Assembly (NCBI GenBank): GCA_023666975.1
Contig: JAMPAW010000006.1
Coordinates: 18,871-65,566 of the forward strand
Reading direction: 5' to 3'
Length of the DNA stretch: 46,696 nucleotides
Source: Clostridium sp.
GTDB lineage: Bacteria > Bacillota_A > Clostridia > Lachnospirales > Lachnospiraceae
The notes under the pieces are model-generated. The model had not been told where the DNA came from. It was given only the letters and a program-made list of their open reading frames with translations, and did no database searches. Positions 16,535 through 26,112 of the stretch are shown piece by piece (position 1 is the first letter of the stretch; the number at the start of each line of letters is the position of its first letter). Position numbers and translations under genes: made by a program.

Positions 16535-16939
16535 ATGGCAGATAAGAATAATATACCAGTAGTGATTAACGGGCGTATTTACAATTTGAGCGGATATGAG
16601 GATACGGATTATCTGCAGGAGGTTGCCAATTATATGAACAGTAAGATTGGGGAATGTAAGCTGGCAGAGGGATTCCGGCGCTTGAGCCCGGAATATCAAA
16701 ATATTCTTCTGGCGATCAATATTGCAGATGATTACTTCAAGGCAAAAAATGAGACAGGCAGGCTGTTTGCCCAGGACGACGAAAAGGACCGGCAGATTTA
16801 TGATTTGCGCCATGAGGTGATAGAGATGCAGATTAAGTATGAATCTTCGATGCGCCTTGTCGATGAATATAAGGAGCAGGTCAATGCGCTCCAGCGCAAG
16901 ATTATACAGTTAGAAGCGGAGAAGACCAGACAGGAGTAG
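16535..16939 (+). CDS. zapA: cell division protein ZapA
   Basis: A 134-residue ZapA-like protein. The N-terminal part (VVINGRIYNLSGYEDTDYLQEVA) is the FtsZ-binding fold and the remainder is a coiled coil that dimerises. ZapA bundles FtsZ protofilaments at the division ring. Length and architecture fit Firmicute ZapA. It starts two bases after ruvB behind AAAGGAG, and its stop lies just before the U32 gene, so it belongs to the ruvAB unit. Confidence 0.85.
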   Translation: MADKNNIPVVINGRIYNLSGYEDTDYLQEVANYMNSKIGECKLAEGFRRLSPEYQNILLAINIADDYFKAKNETGRLFAQDDEKDRQIYDLRHEVIEMQIKYESSMRLVDEYKEQVNALQRKIIQLEAEKTRQE

Positions 16940-16944
16940 TGGTA

Positions 16945-19320
16945 ATGAAACCGGAGATTTTGGCACCGGCAGGTTCAATGGAGGCATTAAAGGCGGCGGT
17001 CAGTGCCGGGGCGGACGCCGTATATCTTGGCGGCAGCCGTTTTGGTGCCCGTGCTTTTGCGGATAATTTTGATGAATCTGCCCTGATAGAAGCAATAGAA
17101 TATTGTCATATATATGGTGTTAAGGTTTATCTGACCGTTAACACCTTATTTCGTGATGAGGAAATAGAGGAATTGTATGACTACATCGCACCATTGTATG
17201 AGGCGGGATTAGATGCGGTTATCGTGCAGGATTTAGGGGTCATGTACTACCTTTACCGGCAGTTCCCGAAGCTGCCGATTCATGCCTCCACGCAGATGAC
17301 GATTACGACAGCATATGCCTATGATATGCTGAAGGACTATGGCGTGACCAGAATTGTTCCGGCAAGAGAGCTTTCCATCGAAGAAATCAGAGAATTGAAG
17401 GAGCGGTCTGCCGTGCCTGAGGTGGAGGTGTTTGTACAGGGGGCACTCTGCTACTGTTATTCAGGACAATGCCTGATGAGCTCCATGTTAGGGGGAAGAA
17501 GCGGTAATCGCGGACGGTGTGCGCAGACCTGCCGTCTGCCTTACTGTGCTTATGACACGCAGGGGCGAAAGCTGTCAGGGGACGAAATGTATTTATTAAG
17601 CCTTAAGGACCTGTGCGGATTGGAAATGGTGCCGGAACTGATGAAAGCCGGAGTAGACTCCTTTAAGATTGAGGGAAGAATGAAACGTCCGGAATATGTG
17701 GCAGTCTGTGTACAGGCTTACCGGACGATCGTGGACGCATGGAGTGCGGGAAGCTGTTCGGATAAACTGATTGATGAGTGGAAAGGCAGAATGGCGCAGG
17801 TGTTTAACCGGAGCGGATTTACCGAAGGGTATTATCAGCAGCAAAATGGAAGAGAGATGCTGTCTAAAAGGACTCCGGGAAATACGGGGGTAGTGGTTGG
17901 AATCGTAGAGGATATCCGCAAAAACCAGCTGCATATACGATTGTCGGAGGAGGTTTTTCAAGGGGATATTTTGGAATTATCCGGGAAGATTTCACTGACC
18001 TGTAATGTAAATGAAAAGAAAAACCGGCAGATTTGCTTAAACACGTCCAAGGCATGGGAGCTGCAAAGGGGAATGGCGGTCTACCGTAAGGTAAATGCGC
18101 CTTTGATGAAGAGTCTGGCGGAGTATGCGGCAAATGACCGGAAGCTTGCACTCGAAGGAGAAGTGCACATGGAGATTGGCCAGCCGGCTGTTTTTTCGCT
18201 GAGTATGAAAAACGGAGAGCAGACATATCGGGTCAGCGCAGTCGGAAATGTGGTCGAAGAGGCGGATAACAATCCGCTCACCGGGGAAACTGTGTCGGAC
18301 AAATTGGGAAAGACAGGTGATTCACGGTTTTATTTTAAAAAACTGGATATTACTATGGGGGAGAATATATTCTATTCGTTGAAGGGCTTAAAAGAATTAA
18401 GAAGAACTGCGCTGGCAATGCTTAAAGCCGAGGTTTGTGACAGAGGAAGAAGATTCCCTGAGAAAAAAATGTTTTTTACGGCTGATGACCGTCTTGCGGA
18501 AGCGCTCGTTGAAAATAATCCGCACAAGGACAGCGGGATTTGTGCAATGGTATCCGACAAGGCGCAGATGAAGCTGTTGTCAGAAGATGAGAGAATAAAT
18601 GCCCTTTATCTTGATTTGCAGTATTTTGCAAAAGAGGTTATAATAGAGGCGGCGGACAGCCTTGGTGAGAAAAAGAAGATTTATATTGCATTGCCGCCTG
18701 TGTTCGGGAAACGCTTTATGCAGGAGGTTGTAGATATTGTCGAACTGGCAGAGGCGAAAGGCTTAGGACTGGTAATCCGTAATGTGGACGGACTGGCCTA
18801 TATCCGTCAGAGAGGATTTGTGGGACCCGTTGTGACAGACTACAGCCTGTATGCGATGAATGGGTATGCGGCAGCTTTTATTTTGGAGCAGCTCCCGCAG
18901 GCGAGGATTACTTTTCCGGTTGAACTGAATGGCAGGCAGTTATCGAAGCTGCCGTTTATCCGGAACAGTGGTGAGATAGTGGTATATGGCTATCAGCAGC
19001 TCATGGTGTCTGCGCAGTGCATTGCCAATACCGTAGAGGGTTGCGGGCGGAAGAATCAGACGCTTGTGCTGAAGGACCGCTATCATAAGGATTTCTATGT
19101 GCAGTCAATATGCAAATACTGTTACAGCCTTTATTATAACGGGACACCGACGGTGCTGTTTGACGAAAGCAGGAAATTTCCGGGGGCTGATACGGCACAG
19201 AGGCTGCATTTTACAAGGGAAAATGGCGAAGAAGTACAAAGGGTGATGAATGCTTTTTTTGGTGGAACGGGTCTGGTGGGTCCCAAGACCAGAGGGCATT
19301 ATAATCGTGGAGTAGAGTAA
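16945..19320 (+). CDS. U32 family RNA hydroxylation protein (RlhA/TrhP-like)
   Basis: A 791-residue member of peptidase family U32 with a long C-terminal extension that resembles DUF3656. The N-terminal barrel begins PEILAPAGSMEALKAA. The family signature appears as GALCYCYSGQCLMSSMLGGR and NRGRCAQTCR with its conserved cysteines, likely Fe-S ligands. Related proteins are needed for 5-hydroxylation of 23S rRNA C2501 (RlhA) or of tRNA U34 (TrhP); the DUF3656 architecture is nearer RlhA, but the substrate here is open. GTG 16939 overlaps the zapA stop; ATG 16945, eight bases from AGGAG, is the better start. The SEDS gene follows immediately. Confidence 0.85.
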   Translation: MKPEILAPAGSMEALKAAVSAGADAVYLGGSRFGARAFADNFDESALIEAIEYCHIYGVKVYLTVNTLFRDEEIEELYDYIAPLYEAGLDAVIVQDLGVMYYLYRQFPKLPIHASTQMTITTAYAYDMLKDYGVTRIVPARELSIEEIRELKERSAVPEVEVFVQGALCYCYSGQCLMSSMLGGRSGNRGRCAQTCRLPYCAYDTQGRKLSGDEMYLLSLKDLCGLEMVPELMKAGVDSFKIEGRMKRPEYVAVCVQAYRTIVDAWSAGSCSDKLIDEWKGRMAQVFNRSGFTEGYYQQQNGREMLSKRTPGNTGVVVGIVEDIRKNQLHIRLSEEVFQGDILELSGKISLTCNVNEKKNRQICLNTSKAWELQRGMAVYRKVNAPLMKSLAEYAANDRKLALEGEVHMEIGQPAVFSLSMKNGEQTYRVSAVGNVVEEADNNPLTGETVSDKLGKTGDSRFYFKKLDITMGENIFYSLKGLKELRRTALAMLKAEVCDRGRRFPEKKMFFTADDRLAEALVENNPHKDSGICAMVSDKAQMKLLSEDERINALYLDLQYFAKEVIIEAADSLGEKKKIYIALPPVFGKRFMQEVVDIVELAEAKGLGLVIRNVDGLAYIRQRGFVGPVVTDYSLYAMNGYAAAFILEQLPQARITFPVELNGRQLSKLPFIRNSGEIVVYGYQQLMVSAQCIANTVEGCGRKNQTLVLKDRYHKDFYVQSICKYCYSLYYNGTPTVLFDESRKFPGADTAQRLHFTRENGEEVQRVMNAFFGGTGLVGPKTRGHYNRGVE

Positions 19321-20730
19321 ATGGCAAATATTATCATCAATGTATCCAAATATATTATACTGATCTTTATGGCGCTTTATACGATGTCCTGTTTTACCGT
19401 GGTTCAAGATGTCGGTGAGAGGGAGAAGGAAAGAAGGCTCAACAAGCAGATTGTTTATGTGTTTTTAATTCATTTTCTGTGCTATCTGACCCTTGCGCTA
19501 AGTAATGCAGAGGAAATGGTTTCTATCGTGATATTTTATGGTTTGCAGATTTTGGTGGCAACGATTTATATGTATCTGTATTACTATATTTATCCATATT
19601 CCAACCGGGTTATCATTAACAATATGTGCTTTTTGCTGCTTATCGGTTATACCGTGCTGACGAGGCTGGATTTTGCTCTGGCAAAGAAGCAGTTTATCAT
19701 TGCCACGGGGACGATGATTATCGTGTCCGTGATACCGATGATTATGGATAAGTATAAGAACCTGAGAAATTACGGGCTTGCCTATGGCATTGTCGGCATA
19801 CTGGCGTTGAGCTCCGTGTTTGTGATCGGTGTGGAGCAGTACGGTTCCAGAAACTGGATTTCCGTTGCCGGAATATCCATTCAGCCGTCGGAGCTGGTGA
19901 AAATTCTCTTTGTGTTCTTTATCGCCAGTATGCTGTCGAAGAGAAGAGATTTGAAGCAGGTCGCAATAACCACTGTGGCAGCGGGACTGCACATGGTTGT
20001 TTTGGTGCTGGAAAAGGATTTAGGAGGGGCACTAATCTTTTTTGTCATCTTTATCTTTATGATTTATCTGGGGACAGGAAAAATAAGGTATCTTATCGCT
20101 TATATTATCGGAGGTGCCGCTATGGCGGGGCTGGCATTTGTCCTCTTTAAGGACAGGCTGTTTGACCACGTGATGGTCCGGGTAAATGTCTGGAAGGACC
20201 CGTGGGCGGATATCAGCGGCAGCGGCTACCAGATTACCCAGTCGCTGTTTGCAATCGGAAGCGGAGGGTATTTTGGCACCGGTCTCACAAAGGGTTCACC
20301 AGATGTGATACCGGTAAGCGAGAGTGATTTCATTTTTTCTGCTATTGCAGAGGAATTTGGCGTGTTGTTTGCCGTGGCGCTGATTCTCGTGTGTTTCAGC
20401 TGTTTTATCAGCTTTATCAGCATTGCCATGAAGGTACGCAACCGTTTTTATAAGACTATGGCCTTTGGCTTTGCGATATGTTATATTTTTCAGACATTTT
20501 TGTCCATTGGAGGGGTAACCAAGTTTATTCCGTCTACCGGAGTGACGATACCATTGGTCAGTTATGGAGGAAGCTCTGTGTTAAGTTCCCTGGTGATGTT
20601 TTCTATCATGCAGGGGATAAGTACAATTGAAAATAAAGAGGCTAAGAAAATTGAAGAAGAAAAGCGAAGCATCGAAGAAAGCGCCGGCAAAGGGAAGGCG
20701 GCACCAAAGGGGAAAACAGAAAGAGTTTGA
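19321..20730 (+). CDS. FtsW/RodA/SpoVE family (SEDS) glycosyltransferase
   Basis: A 469-residue polytopic protein of the SEDS family, which polymerises lipid II into glycan strands together with a class B PBP. About ten membrane segments are visible. Family motifs include GSRNWISVAGISIQPSELVK, a conserved Asp in EKDLGGALIFF, and IPSTGVTIPLVSYGGSSVLS near the C terminus. It begins directly after the U32 stop with its ribosome binding site inside that gene. The cognate transpeptidase gene starts inside its 3' end in another frame. Whether it serves division or elongation is not decided by sequence; the neighbours zapA and PBP suggest division or septal wall synthesis. Confidence 0.9.
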   Translation: MANIIINVSKYIILIFMALYTMSCFTVVQDVGEREKERRLNKQIVYVFLIHFLCYLTLALSNAEEMVSIVIFYGLQILVATIYMYLYYYIYPYSNRVIINNMCFLLLIGYTVLTRLDFALAKKQFIIATGTMIIVSVIPMIMDKYKNLRNYGLAYGIVGILALSSVFVIGVEQYGSRNWISVAGISIQPSELVKILFVFFIASMLSKRRDLKQVAITTVAAGLHMVVLVLEKDLGGALIFFVIFIFMIYLGTGKIRYLIAYIIGGAAMAGLAFVLFKDRLFDHVMVRVNVWKDPWADISGSGYQITQSLFAIGSGGYFGTGLTKGSPDVIPVSESDFIFSAIAEEFGVLFAVALILVCFSCFISFISIAMKVRNRFYKTMAFGFAICYIFQTFLSIGGVTKFIPSTGVTIPLVSYGGSSVLSSLVMFSIMQGISTIENKEAKKIEEEKRSIEESAGKGKAAPKGKTERV

Positions 20731-22204
20731 CAGCAGGCTGCTTACTCCGGAACAGCAGGCGTTTTTGGAGAAAGAGGAAAAAATTGATAAGATTAATGAA
20801 AAACTGAATCGGCCGATTATCGGCGTTGCCTATCTGTTTGGCTTTGCCGTGATCGCCATGATCGTGTATGTTCTGCATTTTATGGTCGTTGACAGGGACG
20901 AGGTCATTGCAAATGCCGCTAATCCCCGGCTGGACAGCTATGCAGAGAATGTAAACCGTGGCGATATCGTGACGAGTGACGGCAAGACGGTAGCCACGAA
21001 CAACGGTGAGGACAGATATTATCCGTATGACAATCTTTTTGCACATGTGGTGGGATATTCCAAGTATACCAAGGCGGGAATTGAACTGGTAGGGAATTAT
21101 CATCTGTCGTCCAGCCATGCCAATGTAATCGAACGGTTTATCAATACGCTGCGGGAGGAGAATAACGAGGGAGATACCGTGGTGGCGACGTTAAACTATG
21201 ACTTGCAAAAGACGGCCTATGATGCACTGGGAAGTGCTGACGGTGCAGTGATCGTGATGGAGCCGGATACCGGAAAAATATTGGCGATGGTGTCCAAACC
21301 GGATTTTAATCCCAATGATATCGATGATGTCTGGGAGGAAGCAAACCGGGAAGGCTCGGACAGCTCCATGCTGTTGAACCGTTCTACGCAGGGACTTTAC
21401 CCGCCGGGTTCCACCTTTAAGGTGATGACTGCGCTTGCCTATATGCGCCAGCACCCCCGTAAATTTCGGGACTATACGTATAACTGTGCTGATGAAGAGC
21501 AGATATTTAACAGTGTTTCCGTACATTGCTACGGCAGAAAAACCCACGGTGAGCAGGATATGTCGGAGGCATTGTCCAATTCCTGTAATCAGGCATTTGC
21601 GGATATAGGAACGCAGCTGAATGTCAGTAAATGGAGGGACATGCTGGAGGAATTTCTCTTTAATAAGTCTCTGCCATATATGGACGCCAGTGCCGACAGC
21701 CGGTTTGTGCTCGATGGCAGTTCAAATACAGGATATATTCCGCAGACTGCTTTTGGCCAAGGGGATACACTGATTACGCCGCTGCACAATGCAATGATTA
21801 TGTCGACGATTGCTAACGGCGGATTAATGATGAAACCGTATTTAATTGACAGTATTGAAAATGATAAAGGGACCCGGATTAAAAAATTTACGCCGGATTC
21901 CTATGATACACTGATGACGGCTGAAGAGGTGGATACACTTATCCCCTATCTCCGTAAGGTGGTGACGCAGGGGACGGCGGCAGCATATTTCAGCGGGGCA
22001 GCTTATGATGCGGCCGGGAAAACCGGAACGGCGGAATACGACAATGGAAAACATGATTTTTCGTGGTTTGTCGGTTTTAACAGTGTGGACAATCCGGAGA
22101 TTGTGGTGAGTATCATCATAGAGGAGGCCGACGTGAACGGTGTTCGTGCGGCAGCAGTGGCACGAAGTATTTTTGATCGATATGAAAGCCTTAACTCCGA
22201 TTAA
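20627..22204 (+). CDS. class B penicillin-binding protein (transpeptidase)
   Basis: A 525-residue PbpA/PBP2-like D,D-transpeptidase. A basic cytoplasmic tail is followed by one TM at about 64-86, a short dimerisation region, and the catalytic domain with STFK (nucleophile S262, K265), SCN (319-321) and KTGT (465-468). It cross-links peptidoglycan with the SEDS protein encoded just upstream. Starts are TTG 20627, ten bases after AGGGG, or TTG 20651, nine bases after AAAGAGG; no ATG is available before the TM. It thus overlaps the SEDS gene by 104 or 80 bp, implying tight translational coupling. The N-terminal extension is rich in Lys and Arg. Confidence 0.9.
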   Translation: MKIKRLRKLKKKSEASKKAPAKGRRHQRGKQKEFDSRLLTPEQQAFLEKEEKIDKINEKLNRPIIGVAYLFGFAVIAMIVYVLHFMVVDRDEVIANAANPRLDSYAENVNRGDIVTSDGKTVATNNGEDRYYPYDNLFAHVVGYSKYTKAGIELVGNYHLSSSHANVIERFINTLREENNEGDTVVATLNYDLQKTAYDALGSADGAVIVMEPDTGKILAMVSKPDFNPNDIDDVWEEANREGSDSSMLLNRSTQGLYPPGSTFKVMTALAYMRQHPRKFRDYTYNCADEEQIFNSVSVHCYGRKTHGEQDMSEALSNSCNQAFADIGTQLNVSKWRDMLEEFLFNKSLPYMDASADSRFVLDGSSNTGYIPQTAFGQGDTLITPLHNAMIMSTIANGGLMMKPYLIDSIENDKGTRIKKFTPDSYDTLMTAEEVDTLIPYLRKVVTQGTAAAYFSGAAYDAAGKTGTAEYDNGKHDFSWFVGFNSVDNPEIVVSIIIEEADVNGVRAAAVARSIFDRYESLNSD

Positions 22205-22234
22205 TCCTTTATGTTGTGGAAAGAGGAGATTGTG

Positions 22235-23029
22235 ATGAAAAAGAAAACGGTCATTAATATAATCATGGTATTATGCCTGCTGGTTGCGTTTGGCTGCGGC
22301 GCATATCTTTTATACTATTATTATCGCACCTCAAAAAGCGAAGGTGCAGTGGAAGATTTAAAGCAGATGATTGACTGGGAAAACGAAGAGACGGAGGACC
22401 GCCGGAATAATCCGGAAATGGTAATGGTTGAGGGTGTCATGGTACAGAAGAAATTCGCAGAGCTGTACCGGACAAATCAGGATTTTGTCGGCTGGCTCAC
22501 CATTGAAGACACGGACGTAGATTATCCAGTGATGTATACACCAGGTGAGGCCGAAAGAGGAGAATATTATATTCATCGGAACTTTGACGAAGAATATTCA
22601 GCGGACGGCCTTCCGTTTGTCGATGCCAACTGCAGAGTGGATAATCCGACAGATAATCTGATTATCTACGGGCACAATATGCGTTCGGGAAAGATGTTTC
22701 ATGATATTCTGCAATATGACGATACGGATTTTTACCGCCAGCACAAAACGTTTTCTTTTGACACGATTTATGAGGACGGGACATATGAGGTCGTGGCAGC
22801 GTTTTATGGACAGATTTTTGAGGAACCCTCAACGGAATTTAAATATTATGAATTTGTCAATGCCGGCAGTGAGGAGGAGTTTCAGGACTACGTGGCTAAC
22901 ATTAAGAAAATGTCGGTTATCGATACCGGCGTAGAGGTGCAGTATGGGGATAAATTAATTACGCTGTCCACCTGTGCTTATCATGTAAAAAACGGACGTT
23001 TTGCGGTAATCGCAAAAAAGAAGAATTAA
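22235..23029 (+). CDS. srtB: class B sortase
   Basis: A 264-residue membrane-anchored sortase: a short basic N terminus, a TM at about 5-27, then the sortase barrel. Catalytic residues are H147 (IYGHNMRSGK), C247 (LSTCAYH) and R255 (GRFAVIAK). Class B features are the extended N-terminal helices and the DYPVMYTPG segment. It would attach sorting-signal proteins to the wall or to pili. ATG 22235 with AAGAGGAG upstream is preferred over ATG 22211. No protein with an obvious sorting signal is encoded in the window. It follows the PBP gene by 30 bp and is probably co-transcribed. Confidence 0.88.
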   Translation: MKKKTVINIIMVLCLLVAFGCGAYLLYYYYRTSKSEGAVEDLKQMIDWENEETEDRRNNPEMVMVEGVMVQKKFAELYRTNQDFVGWLTIEDTDVDYPVMYTPGEAERGEYYIHRNFDEEYSADGLPFVDANCRVDNPTDNLIIYGHNMRSGKMFHDILQYDDTDFYRQHKTFSFDTIYEDGTYEVVAAFYGQIFEEPSTEFKYYEFVNAGSEEEFQDYVANIKKMSVIDTGVEVQYGDKLITLSTCAYHVKNGRFAVIAKKKN

Positions 23030-23056
23030 AGTACGGATATTTATATTATTTTTGCC

Positions 23057-23085
23057 TTGTATTTTTATTCGTACATTGTTATAAT
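23057..23085 (+). promoter_or_regulatory. promoter of the Nudix gene
   Basis: TTGTAT (23057-23062), a 17-bp spacer and TATAAT (23080-23085) with a TGT extension. Confidence 0.6.
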
Positions 23086-23154
23086 TAATCTAATTGAGCA
23101 ACACACCAAATATGACAGGGCATGCAAATACCCTGTGTTACAGGAGGAACAGCT

Positions 23155-23607
23155 ATGATAGAAGCAGTGAGCTGTGGTGGTGTGGTAATCTTCAGAGGTA
23201 AGGTGTTGTTACTTTATAAGAATTATAAGAATAAGTATGAAGGCTGGGTTCTGCCGAAGGGTACGGTAGAGGAAGGCGAGGAGTACAAGGAGACGGCACT
23301 TCGTGAGGTCAAGGAAGAGACCGGAGTAAGTGCCCAGATTATTAAGTATGTAAACAAGAGTAATTATACCTTTAACACGGCTTATGACATAGTGAATAAG
23401 GATGTGCATTGGTATCTGATGATGGCTGACAGCTATTACAGCGCCCCGCAAAAAGAGGAATATTTTATGGATTCAGGGTATTACAAGTATCATGAGGCGT
23501 ATCATCTGTTGAAATTTCCAAATGAAAAGCAGATATTGGAACAGGCATATGGTGAATATCAGGATTTGAAGCGCAATAACCTATGGGGTTCTAAAAAGTA
23601 TTTTTAG
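23155..23607 (+). CDS. Nudix hydrolase
   Basis: A 150-residue Nudix protein. The complete Nudix box is visible (starting GTVEEGEE at about residue 37 and ending REVKEETGV), with the catalytic REVKEE glutamates. These enzymes cleave nucleoside diphosphates linked to another moiety; the substrate cannot be read from the box. The sequence WVLPKGTVEEGE resembles the diadenosine polyphosphate or 8-oxo-dGTP hydrolase group. ATG 23155 lies eight bases after AGGAGG. The gene stands alone between a promoter and a strong terminator. Confidence 0.9.
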   Translation: MIEAVSCGGVVIFRGKVLLLYKNYKNKYEGWVLPKGTVEEGEEYKETALREVKEETGVSAQIIKYVNKSNYTFNTAYDIVNKDVHWYLMMADSYYSAPQKEEYFMDSGYYKYHEAYHLLKFPNEKQILEQAYGEYQDLKRNNLWGSKKYF

Positions 23608-23616
23608 TGAGAGAAG

Positions 23617-23641
23617 ACCGGAAGAAATTCCGGTTTTTTTC
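23617..23641 (+). terminator. terminator after the Nudix gene
   Basis: A perfect 7-bp stem ACCGGAA/TTCCGGT with a GAAA tetraloop, followed by six further T. Confidence 0.9.
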
Positions 23642-23735
23642 GCTGCGGGCAGCTGATTCAATATGATCTTGATAACAGAATGGAGTATTCTGAAAGGTTA
23701 GCCATAATCAAAAGATGAAAAAAGGAGATATTTAC

Positions 23736-25964
23736 ATGAAAAAAATAACCGTACTTATTCTGACCGTTATGTGCATGCTCTCTTTTGCTGGCTGTGGGAA
23801 AAAGGAGGATTTGCAACAGCCGGTGGAAGATAAAACAGATGTAACCTTTGAAGGGAAAAATATGGAGCTGGAAGGGATAGACGGCAGGGTTGTTTCCTAT
23901 ACCATAAAAAACGGGCAATTGTATGTGCTGGCTGTCGATGAAGCAGACGGTTCTTACCAATTTTTTTCAGCAGATGAGGAAGAGAAGCATGCAGCGCTGA
24001 TTTGCTCCGAGCCACTTACGGAAAAGGATATTTCCTTTTTTTGCGTGGATGCGGCAGGTAATATGATATATTTGCTAAGCAGTGCAGATCATCAGGAATC
24101 CGGTATAGAGCTGGTAAAAGTGGACGGCAGCGGGAAGGAACTATTCAGGCAGGATATTGCGAAAACGATTCATGGTGATCCTGTTTTAATCAGCGGAATC
24201 GTTTCCGACAATCGCGGACAGACGGTGCTTGCCTGCGGGGAGAGGATCTATCTTTTTGATGAACAGCTTCAGCCGGCAGGGGAATTGCAGACGGAGGAAG
24301 GATATGTTGTCGATCTTGCTTTGACAAAAAATGGAGAGATTGTATGCGTGACCGATCTGTTAGACGATATGCTTACCCTGAAGGTGTATTTGCCGGATGC
24401 CCAGGCTGGAAAGTGGGGTGAACCCGTTGCGGTACCGCTGGAAGGGAATGCAGGAAATGATTATGTCGCAGACGGAGCAGAGTATGATTTCTACTATAAA
24501 GGGCGGAGCGGGATATATGGATATGATCTGGAAGCGGGCGCGCAGACCGAGTTGATCAATTATGATGCATCTTATCTGACAAGTGTAGATACAGACGGAA
24601 TGATGTGTATGGATCAGGATATGTTTATCGGAAAGTCGGAGAGCTTTGCAGACGGAAAAAAGCAGATTACTTTGGTCTCTTATACCCGTAAGGATCCGGC
24701 AGATGTCTGTGAAAAAGAAGTGATTACCTTTGGTACATTTTATGCGCATTCTGGTTTGAAAAGTGCTGTTGCAAGGTTTAACAGAGGGAGTGCGGAGTAT
24801 CAGGTCGTCATTGAAGAGTATTTTGACATGGACGAGGAGCGGCTGCTGGCAGATATTGCGGCAGGGAAAGGACAGGATATTATGGACTTATCTACATTTC
24901 CTCTCTCGCTCCGGCAATGCATTTCCCAAGGGTTAATTGAAGATTTGACACCATATTATGAAAAGGATTCCGAGTTTTCGCCTGATAATATGATTGCTTC
25001 GGTCAGGGAAGCAATGGCGTATGACGGTAAATTATATTATGTTACACCCTGCTTTTCGGTGACGACGATTGCCGCCAGAACAGAGGATGTCGGTGACCGG
25101 GACGGATGGACGGTTGCCGAGCTTAGGCAGTTAGTGGAGGAAAAGGGGAAAGAGGTTGATCTGTTTGATTCGGTAGACACGAAGATGGAGTATTTCTGGT
25201 GTTTGCTGGAAGATACGATTTCGGATTATATGGATTGGGAGAGCGGTACCTGCCATTTTGACAGTGAGGATTTTCGCTACATACTGGAGCTGTGCAACGA
25301 AAAAGGAGCTGCAAAAGAGGAAAATGTTTCCGATGCAGAAATCATGGAGGAGGTAGACAGCCAATATACGAGATTGCAAAACGGTGCATATATGCTGTTG
25401 CGGGAAAGTGAAATAAGCCTGAGAAAGATTCAGTTTGATCGGAAAGCGCTGGATGCCGGCATCACGTATATCGGATTGCCAAACCGGGAAAGGCAGGGTT
25501 CGTATTTCTCTTTTAACTGGCAATTTGCGATATCCTCCCAGTCACAGGTCAAAGAACAGGCATGGGAGTTTATCCGCACATTTATGTCAAGGGAATATCA
25601 GAAGTCACTCAATAATGACAGTTGGATGCCGGTTTTTCAGGATATGTTTGACAGCAGGATCAAGGAATTAACGGCAACGGAAGCCTATGTGAACGAATAC
25701 GGAGAGGTGATTGAGCCGATAGAGGAAGATACAATGGAATGGGGAGATGTGCAGGTTGTAATGGGTGCTCCGGCGCAGGAGGATATCGATGTATATTTGG
25801 ATTTGATCCAGCAGACAAAACGCTGCGGTGACGTTGATGAGGTTGTTTTTGACATTATCTGCGAGGAAGCAGAAAGCTATTTTAAAGGCAGGAGAAAACT
25901 GGACAAGACGATAGATATTATACAAAAGAGGGTAACGACCTATATGAGTGAGCAGGAAAAGTAG
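23736..25964 (+). CDS. solute-binding lipoprotein with N-terminal beta-rich domain
   Basis: A 742-residue predicted lipoprotein. The signal peptide ends in LSFAGC with the lipidated cysteine at residue 20. Residues of about 30-330 are beta-rich and resemble a propeller-like sensor domain (repeated short strands with Asp/Gly turns). From about 335 onward it resembles an extracellular solute-binding protein of the family 1 type: FNRGSAEYQVVIEEYF, then GKGQDIMDL, then a C-terminal lobe with WEFIRTFMSREYQKSL. ATG 23736 has AAAGGAG; ATG 23715 lies upstream of this site. No permease or ATPase gene is adjacent, so its transporter partner, if any, is elsewhere. The substrate is unknown. Confidence 0.75.
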   Translation: MKKITVLILTVMCMLSFAGCGKKEDLQQPVEDKTDVTFEGKNMELEGIDGRVVSYTIKNGQLYVLAVDEADGSYQFFSADEEEKHAALICSEPLTEKDISFFCVDAAGNMIYLLSSADHQESGIELVKVDGSGKELFRQDIAKTIHGDPVLISGIVSDNRGQTVLACGERIYLFDEQLQPAGELQTEEGYVVDLALTKNGEIVCVTDLLDDMLTLKVYLPDAQAGKWGEPVAVPLEGNAGNDYVADGAEYDFYYKGRSGIYGYDLEAGAQTELINYDASYLTSVDTDGMMCMDQDMFIGKSESFADGKKQITLVSYTRKDPADVCEKEVITFGTFYAHSGLKSAVARFNRGSAEYQVVIEEYFDMDEERLLADIAAGKGQDIMDLSTFPLSLRQCISQGLIEDLTPYYEKDSEFSPDNMIASVREAMAYDGKLYYVTPCFSVTTIAARTEDVGDRDGWTVAELRQLVEEKGKEVDLFDSVDTKMEYFWCLLEDTISDYMDWESGTCHFDSEDFRYILELCNEKGAAKEENVSDAEIMEEVDSQYTRLQNGAYMLLRESEISLRKIQFDRKALDAGITYIGLPNRERQGSYFSFNWQFAISSQSQVKEQAWEFIRTFMSREYQKSLNNDSWMPVFQDMFDSRIKELTATEAYVNEYGEVIEPIEEDTMEWGDVQVVMGAPAQEDIDVYLDLIQQTKRCGDVDEVVFDIICEEAESYFKGRRKLDKTIDIIQKRVTTYMSEQEK

Positions 25965-26038
25965 ATGGGGAAAATTTAGTTGAAAAAATATTAAGAAAGA
26001 AAGCAGCAACTAATAAAGAGTGAAACAAAGAAAAATAA

Positions 26039-26067
26039 GTGACAAACAACGCAATACCCCTTATAAT
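26039..26067 (+). promoter_or_regulatory. promoter of the AAA-ATPase gene
   Basis: GTGACA (26039-26044), a 17-bp spacer and a perfect TATAAT (26062-26067). Confidence 0.6.
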
Positions 26068-26112
26068 ATAACTAGTTTTAGATAATAATTGAATCAGAAA
26101 GAAGGTGGAAGC

